Assembly (NCBI RefSeq): GCF_021018805.1
Contig: NC_086248.1
Coordinates: 94,821,239-94,885,238 of the forward strand
DNA length: 64,000 nt
Reading direction: 5' to 3'
Source of the DNA: Prinia subflava
Taxonomy: Eukaryota; Chordata; Aves; Passeriformes; Cisticolidae
The translations under genes were made by a program, and so were the position numbers. The notes beneath the pieces were generated by a model, which was not told where the DNA came from, did not search any database, and was given only the letters and a program-made list of their open reading frames with translations. Below are positions 12,392 through 24,800 of the stretch, piece by piece (the first letter of the stretch is position 1; each line of letters opens with the position of its first letter).

Positions 12392-13970
12392 GAACATCAT
12401 ATGAAAAGCTTTCATTTAGATAAGAAACAATATTTTGATATTGTTTAAAATTGTATTAGAATTTTAATTTTAATATTGAAGCTATACACTGTCTTTAGTG
12501 GATTATATATACACTGTTACTTACATACATGAGTTATTAAAATATAATATACTAGAGTGTTTCAACATGGTTAATTTAAAATGTATTAACAAGAGAATTA
12601 ATGTCACGTGAAGCTGATACTGTCAAAATGAAACACTTCAGTGAATTTGAAACAAACTTTTGTTCATGAGAAAACACAAGTATTTTAGTTTTTATTTCTA
12701 ATTCAAATGAAAATCAGTTTTGAAATATTACATTTTCCACTGGAGATAGGAATTCTGTTTTTCTGACCAGTTCTTGTCATCAAATAAATTTGTCCTTTGA
12801 GAATTCTTGTTACAGATGTTCACACCTAAATGCATCTATGGATACGGGAAAGAGATACTGTGATTCAATGGACTACTAACAGGTATAGAAATTCTCAATA
12901 CCACAGCTGCAATTCTGCTTTCCTGTTGATTTAACACACAGCTCTCTACAAACTCATTAACTGTTCTGTTTCATTTCTCCCAAATACAGCTGGGACAATA
13001 CATCATATTTTAACTCACTGCTTGCTGAGAAGTTTAGAAAACTTCTTTTTGCAGTGCCCTTTCAAGGAATGAAATACTAAAGCCTGGAAAAGATTGCTAT
13101 AACAAATTAATTAGACCTGCAAAGCACTGAACTGAGTTGAATTAAAATACATAGGGTTTTAAAAATCTGTGTTAAAGATATAGGAATTCACAGCCCTTAC
13201 TAAGTTGTTGTGATAAGTATTATATTTATTGTAAAGAGAAGTTTATGTCTAGAGGAAACCACCCCTGTACTGGCACTTGCAATTTCCATATCCTGGTCCT
13301 CTAATGCAACACATTTAAAGAATGGAAAGCAATTAGAATGGAAAAAGCTATGGAAAGAAATAGAAAACCGTGTAATTGTTAATTTTAGTCCAATATCTTC
13401 TCTTGTCTAATATCAGATAAATTAATAAGCAAGAGAGCAGTGATTATTAAAAGGCATGTAATAGCAGTTTTCCCCCTAACGCCCTTCACTTAGAATCTGG
13501 CTTACACAATGAGGCAGATGAGTTTATATCCCATGCAAATATTTTAATATAACAGTATCCAAAGTGAGAGTGAATATTTTTATTATCCATATAAATGACC
13601 CATCACTTCCTAAATCCTGTTAAGCTTTTGGCCTCAATAATATCCTGTGGTCATGCACTACAGAAGTATAAGCTATGTGAAAAAATGTTGTCTTTTATTT
13701 TTTCCAATTATGCTATCTTTCAACTCCATCAAATATCTCTGGGGTTTTTGAAAGACAAAATGGGAGATAGTTTGATGCATTCCTTTAATTCAACAGAGCT
13801 TTCTGTTCCTCTTCTGTGCTCGCTATTCCATAGAGAAGATTGGGAAAAAAAATCTGAAAGCTTCTGAACCCTAAATTTTCCTAGAATGAAAGAAACCCAA
13901 GCAGCAGATTTCTAAACTTTGGAGAGGTCTCCTGTATTTCCACCCCCCTCTACTTCTGTTTTCCATTTAG
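12392..13970. other. AT-rich noncoding DNA
   Basis: Strongly AT-rich with runs such as 'aattttaattttaatattga' near 12460. An octamer ATGCAAAT lies at 13533-13540. I see no repeat family and no coding signal apart from the exon candidate that begins at 13971, preceded by a long pyrimidine tract at 13937-13970. Confidence 0.5.
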
Positions 13971-14137
13971 AAGAATTGTTGAAATACCATGAGGACGGCT
14001 GTTTTCAGTGCCATGACAGGAAGCAGGAGTGCTGGAAATGTCACAAGAAAGTCTGTTCTTACAAGATTTCCATCCCAACAGAGCAGTCTCAAGAAGTTAC
14101 TTTGTGTAGTTTAGATGTGCTTCAGATAAACATCTAA
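13971..14137 (+). other. Candidate cysteine-rich terminal exon
   Basis: A strong acceptor (pyrimidine-rich 13937-13968, then TTTAG ending at 13970) precedes a frame open for 55 codons to a TAA at 14135. The predicted peptide has two CxxC pairs followed by a further Cys (CxxC-x6-CxxC-x4-C, in the stretch CFQCHDRKQECWKCHKKVC), the spacing of a small zinc-binding knuckle. I recognise no family, and no partner exon or nearby AATAAA is evident. It could be a last coding exon of a gene whose other exons are outside the window, a decayed exon, or chance. No function is proposed. Confidence 0.25.
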
Positions 14138-17100
14138 ACTTCTGAATGCTTACACTAGCTGAATCTGAACTCTGAAACTTCTCAGGTTTGTCTGTCACAG
14201 ACACTGACATGGCATAAAATGTCAACAAAACAAAGCAATGCACCAATTGGCATGGAAGCATTGCTCCTCCTGCCCTCTAATCCTGCATCTGTTCTTGCTT
14301 TATACAGTCCTTTATCAGAAATAAGTCCAAAGACACCACAGGTATTACATTCAGAGGCAGGCTCTCTTGCACCATAAGTGCCCTGAGTTATCTCAGGTGG
14401 GAAACCAGATTTCCTCAGGCAACTCCTCCGTTTCCATATCTCTGCCTGCTCTCCCTTTCCTGAGGCCACCAAGCCTCAGGTGGGAGAACCTGAGGAACCC
14501 TTTACCTGCATCCCTCTTGTCCTGACAAACACGAGGAGGGCAGGAGAGGAAAGAAGGGAGGAATGGGTGCCCTTGCTGACCACAACAGCCAGCAAGAGAA
14601 GTGCAATCACTTGGTCTTTCTCCTCAGGAAGGAACTAAAATTTTTCATTCTTTGGCCAGGTCTTGCAGCTGTACAGCCACACTCTATTATCTGGGACCCA
14701 GCAGGTGGTGATGTGTTAATTATACATAATTTCCAGAGCACTGTGCACACCTCCTCTTCTCCTTTCACCTGTGTTTCAGTGCCAGTGGTGCTATCAGCAC
14801 CAGGAGAAAATGCCCACTCAGAACACACCCTGCAGAAAGTGATGCAGTAGCTCTGGACAAACACTGCTGCTTTCCTGTCCACTGAGTGGATGTTTTGTCC
14901 TGGTGCTGATGGACCACCCCTGGTGTGGAAGCTGCAGTCAAAGGAATAATGGGGGAGTGCAGGAGTGAAATTCTGCCATTGCTGTCAAACAAAGAATTAA
15001 ACTATGAGAATCTCTTCAGCTGGGAATGTTGTCAAGCCAAAATGCAGTGTTAAAACTCCAGAATAGCTGCTGTGAAGGAAAGGGAGGGCACACTGAGTTC
15101 TCACTGTGTCCAAAAAGAAGCCAAGGGAGCATTTCCCTCCTTTCTCTCCACTCTCAGAGCTGCTTTTACCCTAGTTAAGGACACTGGGGTAAAGCTTCAT
15201 CATCATAGGCCCTCAATGCACTGGCACATCTCCAATTTTTCCACTGGCTGGACTGGGGCTCCAGTACAAACAGTGTATCTGCATGGAAGAATCTCTGTTT
15301 GAAGGGTTCTGTGGTTTCTCCATGTGTCCTGACATTTGTACTTCCTGTAGAACTATGACCAGACATCTGACTTTGAGCATACATCTCCTTGGGATTCAGA
15401 CCCTTAAAATGATGGACAAGCAAGTTTATATAAAAAGAGGTATCAGCACAGGCCTCAGCACAAAACTTGTGTTTGGGGTTAAAAAATTGCTTAACTTATT
15501 TTCCCTTTTGGGTTGTTTACATGTGGGTGTCTTCTGCTATTCTTCATCCCAGCTTGGAAAAAAAAATGGATATTCTGACTTACCATGAGAAAGACTGTTC
15601 TTTTGCCATTTCTAGCACAGACAGAGTCAGGAAGTATAGAGATCTCACAGGGGAAGATCTTCTCAAGAACTCCTGAATTACTTATGATTCACCTAAGTGT
15701 CCAGTTTTTTCTGAACTCCACTAAAGTCAGTGGAACTGCAGTGGAAGCAGAATCATTTTTTAAACCTTTTTCAGTTGGTCAGGGCTTCTGTGTGTTTCTC
15801 ACTCATAATGTATTTCTGATCTCTGAAAAAGAGGCTCCTTTGGTCATCACTTGGATGACAGTAGGCATGGTAAGTCAGACCTGCATATAGTTAAAGGCTG
15901 AATTAATGAATTTTTGACACTTTAAGGCAATCCCACACCTCCTTGCTATGACCCAGAGACAGCCATGGAAAGCTATAATGTAGTTGGAGACATGAAGGGT
16001 AAGGATATCTTCTTAAAAATACTGAGTTTTTGTCTTTCTCTGCCTATCTTGTAATAGGGAGAGAAAGTAACATAAGCAAATATTTCAAACCAGAGTACTT
16101 AACTGTTTTTATATGAAGAAGTCACACTTTTGCAAAGGCTGTACATTTAAATTCTTATGATGAGGTAGCATTTCAAGTGGCTTTGTTTCTTCAGCCTAAT
16201 TTCATTTTTTTTTTTTGTTTTGTTTCATTGCATTAGAAGAATCAAGATGATGCAGTCCACATGGAATGTAAACCATGGCACTGAATCACAAATTATAGGG
16301 AAATATGCCTTTCATCTTAATTATAGGCTGGACAGGGGAATGTACTATATTCTCTCATAAATGAGATGAGAGAAGCTTTCCCAGGGTGTTTTGCTTTTAC
16401 ATTTCTGACTCTTATTTGGTTGAAAACTTATCAAACCATGTGATGCTGAGCTGTCTGACTTTCCATGATAAGACTGAAAGTATGTAGGAAATGTTTTCCC
16501 AGCACTTCCAGAAAAGGTCTAGAGGACTGGGATATTAAAGTCACAAATTGCTATTTCATCATAACCCTTCTAAACACTGACCCTTGGCTGGAATGGTAAC
16601 TTTATTTTCAGATAGCCAGGTAATTTTGGAAAATCTTTCCCATTCTAACTGAATATTTTATATCTCCAGTCTTCGTGTTTCTTCCTTCAGACTTTAGACA
16701 TTTTGCCAATTTTATCCTGTGTTGTCTTGTTTTGAAATTAAGCAAAATAGGGGTTTCTAGCTTTTGAAAAAGGGCCAAACCCGTCAAAAGGGGTGTACAT
16801 ATAGTACTGAAAACAGCTGCCCTGCAATCAGGTGCCCAAGGGACCAGGGATCACTGTTTTATCTAGGAGGACTTCTGCTTTGACCCACTGTCATTCCCTT
16901 TACAGACACATCCTGATAAGATCTAATTTAAATGGTTACGAGAGGTAGGAACTGTCAAAAATATTCCACTGGCAGAGAAAAACATTTAACTAATGCTTTT
17001 TTCAGAGTACTTCAAGGGACTGATATAATTTCAAATACATTTTCCCATTAGAAGTGAAGTGTGCATTGATTGCCTTCATGTATCAACATTTCCAGAATCA

Positions 17101-18156
17101 TTAATTCCTAATGACTCAGAAAAAGTGGATTCCCAGTGAGACCCCTGAGCAGCCTTTTCTCAGGAGTTATTCACAGTTGCTCTCACTCATCTTATCTGGT
17201 CTTAAGCCCTTTTGAAAATTGCACCCTCTCCATTTTTAATTTCTCAGAAGGAAGAACCTGTGTTCATCCTGCCTCATACTGACACTTGTACTTTGTCACG
17301 GCTATAAACCATTCAGAACTAATGCACAGAGGCCTTCAGTTTGTCCCTGGGGTCAAAAGCTGTTGGAAAGGAGGAAACATTAAGGGAACTAACATGTGTA
17401 AACAATTTGGCAGAGGTGTCCTAAAAATAAACCTTTGGAGTGGAATATAATACGAGCATTAGGAGTGGACAGAATGCAGGGAACTGTGGAACTGAAGTCA
17501 AGAGTCTTTGGATCATTTGAGATGATCTGAGCCAGCAGGTGGTAAATGTAGTTCAATATTAGCACACATCAAGTAATTTGTCTGCAAGCAAGAAACTGAT
17601 GCAAGAACTATTGTATGTGTTGAATTAAATAGTCATCCAGCACCATTCTCTGGAAAAAGACCGGGGAGTTATTGTGGAAAAATAGAAATATAATTGAAGC
17701 CAGCAGCCAGCTGCACAGCTGTGCTAAAAAGATGAAAAAGGAGAAAATAAAAAGGTGAAAAATGCAAGCAAAATGCCAGTTTGTAGTAGCCAAAGGATAG
17801 AAGGGCAGAGACAGGCAATGTGTTTTCTGTGTTAGCTGTTTGCAGGAGCCTGAACAGAGTGCCAGTGATTGTACTGTGGGAAAGATATTGTAGCCAAGGA
17901 AAAGGAGGAATGATGAGAACAGCTCAGGAGAAAGCAAGGAAAAGTTAGGACTAGACAGTGTTAGGAAAAAGAGTTACTGAGTGGCTTAATGAAAGTTAAG
18001 TGTGTAAGAAAGGCAATGACTGGATACTCAGAAACAAAAAATACCCTCCTGTAAAGAGCTCCAAAACTACACATATAAACTTAAAATTACAATGCAAGAG
18101 TTAAATAATTAAACCAGCCATAGCCATAAAAGAAACTTCACATTTCAAAGATGAGG
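14138..18156. other. Noncoding DNA, no supported gene
   Basis: Single-copy sequence with a slightly GC-richer patch at 14380-14560. 'ccactaaagtcagtggaact' at 15719-15738 resembles the ancient sauropsid phrase noted at 7.37 kb. A pyrimidine-rich acceptor-like site ends at about 16060 without a convincing exon after it. A T-run with TTTTG units lies at 16206-16226. Open frames up to 109 codons show no domain. Confidence 0.5.
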
Positions 18157-18207
18157 TCTGAAATCAATGGGATGAGACAGAGTTTCACCAGCTGAAGGTA
18201 GGGGTTA
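18157..18207. repeat. Possible ancient sauropsid repeat remnant
   Basis: 'gaaatcaatgggatgagaca' followed by 'tttcaccagctgaaggtagg' resembles the same ancient two-part phrase seen at 7.37 kb, with the 'caccagctga' block better preserved. I infer shared descent from a repeat predating birds, but the remnant is only about 50 bp. Confidence 0.4.
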
Positions 18208-18309
18208 TCCAATCAGCCACAGAGGAAGAGCATAAATCAATGATGAAAGGAGCTTATGTTTCATATTAATCACTCACAAAAGCTCTGAGGAAGAAAACAA
18301 CTGACTCAC

Positions 18310-18665
18310 CTCCATTAGCATGGTGGGTGGAAAGCTGCTGGCTGTCTGCCTGCCTGTTTGCCCTCAGATAATGCCTCTGGTGACTGTTCCTGCTTGGCTG
18401 AGGAAGGGGAATCCTCCTGAGATTTTCTGAGTTGCTTGCAAACCAGCGCTACTGCCTTGGAGATTAATTTCCCTGAGATATTCTTGTTTCTGTGTGTTTT
18501 ACCATCATCTTGTTCAACTTCTTCCTCTAAAAATGTGCTTTCCTTGAGGTGACTGTGCTGCAGAGAGCCAGTACTAATTTGGGATGCTTCTGAGGGAAGC
18601 ATCTCCTGTCTGTGGCATGAAACCATCAGCTGAGTCAATATTTGACACTGTTCTCTCCAAAGCAC
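18310..18665 (-). other. Candidate hydrophilic coding exon with strong donor
   Basis: The minus strand is open for 116 codons (18665 to a TAA at 18317-18315) and ends five bases before a textbook donor, ATGGAG followed by GTGAGTCAG, so the exon would end at 18310. The peptide is hydrophilic and low in aromatics, with an acidic segment (EEEVEQDDGK), a possibly amphipathic helix (KLISKAVALVCKQL) and a Ser/Gln/Glu-rich tail (QEDSPSSAKQEQSPEALSEG). That composition is more protein-like than most frames here. Acceptor-like AGs lie at 18630, 18610 and 18527. An acceptor at 18527 would join in frame to the upstream candidate at 18688-18775. No family is recognised, and chance is not excluded. Confidence 0.3.
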
Positions 18666-18687
18666 AAACTCACTGCAGTGCTCTTAC

Positions 18688-18775
18688 CTGCAGAATATGT
18701 GGAGGTTAGTTGCCCTGTGAGGTGGAACAGGCTGTCCTGGAAATCCATGAAGTTCACTGCTTGAACAAGTGACAT
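18688..18775 (-). other. Candidate 5' coding exon with strong donor
   Basis: On the minus strand an ATG at 18775 (A at -3) opens 29 codons plus one base, starting MSLVQAVNFMDFQDSLFHL, and ends exactly at CAG followed by GTAAGAG, a near-consensus donor at 18687. The same frame is stopped by a TAG 24 bases upstream of the ATG, which suits a start exon. It could splice over a ~160-nt intron to an acceptor at 18527 while keeping the frame of the next candidate. The combination is suggestive but rests only on motifs, and no homologue is recognised. Confidence 0.3.
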
Positions 18776-18825
18776 TTTCAACCTTTTCTATATCATCTCT
18801 TTTTCATATTGTTTCAACTCATCAC

Positions 18826-21800
18826 CTGAGCTGGATATGCAGGTCCTTCATGCTCACAGTTCAAGGAAATGGAGCAGACCTATTACAGAAAATGAATGAG
18901 TCTGAAACCAAGCAATAATAATAATAAAAATCCTTGTTATTAAAGGCAAAGCCATAGGAAATGGGAAGGAAGTAATTAGAAAGTGCTTTAATATTTTACC
19001 TTAACTGTTAGGATTATATTAACAGGCTTGGGGGTTTCTGATTGAAAGCAAGACCTGCTAGTAGACTAAAAGCTCTGAGCTGTGTGATTGCAAATCATGT
19101 GAGAAGACGTTCCTCAGCTCAGCAGTGAATAGTGGTTGGTGATGCAAGCAGTGAGCCTGGCTGGAATTTCTAGGTGTAACAACGCCTGGTGAACCCACAG
19201 GGTCAACCCATCCGTGGAAAGGAAGGAAAACACATTGTTGATTCAGGGATGTGGTTAGCACTTAAGGTAAAGACTGACCAACAGTGATTTATGGCTTCAA
19301 ATTCCTTTTCACACTTGTGTGAGAACCTGAACCAAACCAAATACAGACGTTTAATATTGTACAGGATATAGAGTTTTTCAGGGAGTGCTGGCATATTGGG
19401 TATCAGAGTTACATCCTAAGTGTATGACGCTACAGCATAAATATTTAAGATAAAATAACAGCCTCTGTATAGAGGGGTGGTGGGATAGCAAGGAGGGAAC
19501 AAAACAAGTTAAAATGTACATTCCCAGATCAACAAACTTTCTTCATGCAACGGAGGAGTCACTTGCACTCTGGATCAGGAGGACACTTGCACACGGGTAT
19601 GATCTTAAATTTACATAGTTAGAGCTCATAGTTAGGTGTTGTGTTAGAAGAAAAAAACCAAATAATTTCACTAAAACTGTGTGAGGTACATGACTCTTGA
19701 GCTCTCGATATTCAAGTGACAATTGGTAGACAGGTAAATCATCTGTGTCAGGACTGGTTAAGTTTTCTATCACTGGGTTTCCTGGAGTTGAAAGAAACTT
19801 GCAGAACTTATTGTAAACAGAGATGATGAAAACTTTAGAGTTGTCGAAAATGTGTAAAGCAACAACCCAGGTAAAACAAACAAAAACCCCCAACAAAATT
19901 AAGCAATTTAAAAATCACACATTTGAGCATAACTTTTCTAAAAATAGTTTTAAAAATTTATACATAATTTTGAAGATTGTTTTTTGTGAATTCAGAAAGA
20001 AGCAAAAGGGGAAGCGATGATATTCAGACTGAAAATTATTTTTATAGAGCACTAAGGAAAACTGTAAGTTTATTATTTCAGAATCAGAAGGTCACTTCAC
20101 TTGTTTGATTTTAAGTGTTTTTCAATGATGTAACTTCCAAATATACAATTTTATTGCTGATGTTCGTATGTCTAGATTCTAAATATTCTCTTAAACATAT
20201 GGACCATTTTCAATTATGTCTTTTGCTGTACTCTCCAGATAAAATCGTATGTGCACCCTGTAGTAGATACAATATCTGGGGGTTTGCCCTTTTTTCCCCT
20301 GAGACAAGGGAAGAGGAGCAGGTTTATTAAAAAGAGAAAGAGAATTTTTTTTTTTAATCTGCCTCCTCCTTACAGTCCCCAAAGTAAAATTCTGCCCAAA
20401 CTACATTACTCTAAATATCTTTTTCCTCAAAGAGATGGTTAAAGTAGGAAACAATGACAGGACAAATGTTCATCACATTATAGACATGCTGCTGAAAGCC
20501 ATGCAGATACTTCAGCGGCAATTAACAAAATGAATACAGACAAGAACAGAATATTCTCTGTTGAACTCAGGCTTGGTTCCACTCAGTGCCATTACAATAA
20601 ATAACCAGCTTGAGTTTCTTTCATTTCTATTATCACGGGTCTGAGACTTTGCTGGAGTACCTTGAGGGAACGACAAGAATTTGGTTCTGCTTTCACTTTC
20701 AGAAAAATTGTCCAACTCAGAGCAACCTTGAACAGTGCCTAGCATTTATTTCCCCAGAGTAGACATAAAAGAGGATTCCCTTTTCAAGGATAATCCTCTC
20801 TGCAAATCCCTCAAGAGCCATTTGACTCAGCCAACTTTATCCTCTGGCCTTCCATGGCTCAGAGTGCTGGCAGAGGCTCCACAGCCAGGCTGGGGCTGAG
20901 CCTTCCAGAGTGATCACTGTTGTCATTTATAAATCGTGTGGCTGCTGTGCCTTTGAGACCCAGGCGTGGGGGAAAACCCCTCTGTACAGAAATTAAAAAA
21001 AAAAAATCCTCTTGCCACAAAGCCCTTACAAAGCAGCAGCTGCCTCCTCAGTAAAGCATCCTTGTTGGAGACAGCTTGGATTAGCCCATATATTCCCACA
21101 CCTCTGTGTCTGGGTCAGTAGCACCATTCACTCTCCATGGAAAGTTTTGCTTTGCTCTGAGCCAAGAGTTAGTCCTGCCAAAAGAGGTATGATAAACGTC
21201 TGTTGCCTCCAAGCAAAATACGGAAAACAGCTTCTTTTCTCCGACTGCTTGTTTGTTTGTTTGTTTTCTCATGGTGAAAGTCTCTCTCTATTCTGCTGGG
21301 GACCTTACAGGCTAGTCTAAAACTACAGCTTAAACTGTTTCTGAGATACTCTCCCAGTCCAGCTTTGATGTAGGCACGTCTAGCATTTCAGAATAAAGCC
21401 CTGCAAACCACCAGAGCCCTTCCATCAGTTTTCCCCTGGCTCAGCTGAACTGGTTGTTCACATCACTGGGAGGAAGAAGCAGAATCGAAGTGGGATGGGG
21501 GTGCCCTGTTGTTAGTAACCCTGTCCCCAGTCCCTTGCTGCCCCTGTCCCCAGGGCACAGCACCCCTGGGTAGCTGCCACCAGCTCCTTGAACCCCTCCT
21601 GGGAACATGGGACCCTGGCATGAGAGTTCTTCTCCATATTCCTGCATTTCTGATCCTGCAATTCCCCACAGCCCTTGTCTTTTGTTGTGCTCCACAGTCT
21701 GCTGTTTATCTCCACATGTTTGTTTTTCCTCTGACTCCTTCTCTTCCTGGGAGGGCAAAAAGGTCTTGCTAGGGTTGAACTGGTGCCTGCTCCTAAATGA

Positions 21801-24800
21801 ATTACAAAAGGAATAAGTGACTTTTCCATTTCTGACTCTTCTTTCAGAACTGGTTGCTATCAGTCAAACAAATGGTATCTGAAAAGGGGGAAATTATTTC
21901 TTTCTCGTTCCTTCCCTCACTTGTGTGGAAGCAGAAAGGGTTTATGCTTTTATGCAGATGATGGGTGGGTGACTGGTAAGATGAGAGGAGACATTTCTAC
22001 AGCTTTGCCTAAATTCCTGGTTTTGTGATGTTAAAGATTTCAGAAATATTTTAAGCCAATAAGTTCATAGCCTGAACTTCATCTGAGGAAAAGCCCTAAA
22101 TTATTAATGCCACCCTTTCCGGTTCCCCTCCAGGAAAAACACATTCTCAACCCCCAAGGAAACAAGCTGAAAGAATAACTTCTGCAACAGGAAGAGGGAT
22201 ATAAAATATGATTTAATGAGAACTTTGATCCTTTCAATATATATATATATGAACTGGGCAGAGAGGCATTGCCTTGGAGGTGGAAATTTATAGGTCACCA
22301 GCTAGGAAAGGGTAAAATGCAGATGGGACTTTTTCAGTGCAGTTACAAATGGACATTTGGCATTCTTCAAACAAGTGCATTTTTGTGCCAAAGAGCTGCC
22401 AGTGAAAGATGCACCAGGGCTCGTCACATCTGTTGTTTCGGTAATTGTCCCATTCTAGAGAAATGAGATTTCCTCTGCTTAGCCTGAATCAGTTCTACTG
22501 TTCTTTTATAAAATGAGTACTTATGTGGGCTTATCTGAAACTTAATGTGGGGATATCCCCAGTACTGCAAGGGCAGAAGAAAGCAGGACCATAGGCTTAT
22601 ATATGTTAGAATTATGCTGCTGCTTGCCACGATATCGTGACAGTATTTGCCAGATGCCACAACAGATGTTCACCATAAATTTAGCACCGAAGCAATGGAT
22701 TTCATCACTCAAAAAATTATCATTCTGCTGTTTTGTGAAATGTTTGCAAGAAATTGTTTTTATTTTAATTCCACATCTCTTCCTGCGTATTATTAAGTCA
22801 CTATTCCTCCAACATCTTCTCCCATGTGTTTCATAGTAACTCCATTGTGTTCTCATTATTTTATTGTGTCTCCCCTTTTGCTCACCCCACACTTTTAAAA
22901 AAAGCAGAGTCCATTTAAACCTGAAGAACTTGGCCAGTTTAAAGAAAGAATAACCTGAACAATGCTTTTCAGCAGAAGTTTTCTAGCAGATGGTGTTACA
23001 AGTTCTTCTGTGTCAAAAATAGAATGTTTTGTAGAGACTGAACCTACAGTATTTTTTTTTTCTTTGTTGTTGTTTATTTGCAGAATCATTAATGACCATT
23101 ATAAAAAGATCTCAGCTAGCATCAGAGCACCACTGTGCTACAGATTGGCTAATACCTGTGGTCAAAAATTAAGACCAACTTCTATATAGAAACCTGGAAA
23201 TACTATTAGTCCCTCTCTAAATATGGAAAAAAATGTAACACTGGGACAGCTGGCTCACTTAAGAGAAAGCTGACTTATTCTAGGCATTGAGAAGGGACCA
23301 GTCACAAGGGCAACCTGAGGGAAAGACAGAACTGAATCCAGTTTACCTGAGTTCCAAGAGCTTTAAGAAACTTCCAAAGGATCTTCTCTGCATGGGTACT
23401 AGTCAGTGAGAAACTCAATTAGAATTGTTAGCATCTAAGGTTAATTACTGAGACATTAAATGCAGATGTAATAAGAAAATTATACAGTTCTCTACCACTG
23501 GATAATAAAATTAGATTTTTTTAATGTTTAAAGTTACTGGGCTAGAAGTGAGAGGATAATGGTGTACAGGACTTTAAAAATTAACATGGTCAACACACTG
23601 CAGACAGAGCTATCAGAGTAAAGCTACATCTATTGTTGCTGTAGAAAATTAGTTTTGTTACAGGTAGATGAAAAGTGTCATGACAGTCAATAAATATTTA
23701 GGCAACAAATGAAATGTTAAGGGGCATTTCTACATGTTTGAAGATGTCATGGTCACAAAACAAGTGATCTGTTTGAAAAACTTTCAGGACCTGACAAAAT
23801 CAAGACTTTGTGAGAATATAATTCACAGTTTACCCATCACATAAATCATTCTTCTTTCAGGTAGGGTGTCAGTGGGTATTTTTTCCTGACCGATGCTAAT
23901 TTCATCAATGGGCATCTGAAAAACCCTGCAGGTCCCTTGTCTAGTGGACACCCTGGGAAAATACACCTCTTCCCTTATACTTCCACTGATGCCAGAGATA
24001 ACAAAGGAATTGTGCTTTGCTTCCTTAAACATATCCAATGTGCTTTTTTTAGACTGATCACCAGAATCTCCTTAAATGCAATTGAGCTCATTCAAGGGAG
24101 GCTTTGAGTTCCTAGGCTTTGATGTCAGCAGGCACTGAGGACTCTGCTGGCCCATGAGTCATTTTTGTGCTGTACTCTCTCACAGCATACTCACGCCTGC
24201 CACTGAGCTGGAGGAATGGTCTCCACTGTTATCAGACTTCTCCAAGAATGTGGACGCAGTAATTGCTGCACTCTTTAAACCTCTTGTGGTTTCTGCGAAT
24301 GGCATTCCTTCAAACTGCAGCCAGAACGAATTAACCCAGAGACAAAGAGTTCACAATTAAAATAAATACATTAAAAAATAATTCTAAAATTTCCCCAGCA
24401 GCAGAAGATACTGAAAACATTCAGGGGCTGGCAGTCGAATGTACATTTTAGCAAGAAAATCCTTGAGGATGCCCAAATGCTGTGGGTGCTCAGGTGGGGA
24501 GGTGGAGGCACAGTCAGGGCTGGGCCTGGATAACAGGGTGACCAAGGGAGAGGAGCAAGGCAGGGCCAGTGGAACTGCCTTTCCCCCTGGGCTCTGCCAG
24601 CAGGGCACAGCTACACTCCCCATGCACTCTGTAAGTCATCGACAGGGACTGGGCACAGCCCCATCTCCTTCAGAGAAAGCAAATGCTGAGCTCAGTGCTT
24701 TCATGGGCAGCTGAGGAAAAACCTATAGCTCTCTGGCTGTGAAAGACAGAGTGTGAGCCTTTCACGCACAGATGTGTTTTCTCTGGCCCTCCTGTGCCAC

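Noticed and set aside
22549..22560. Perfect palindrome GGGGATATCCCC as a regulatory site
   Set aside because: A single 12-bp palindrome is expected by chance at this scale and has no supporting motif context.
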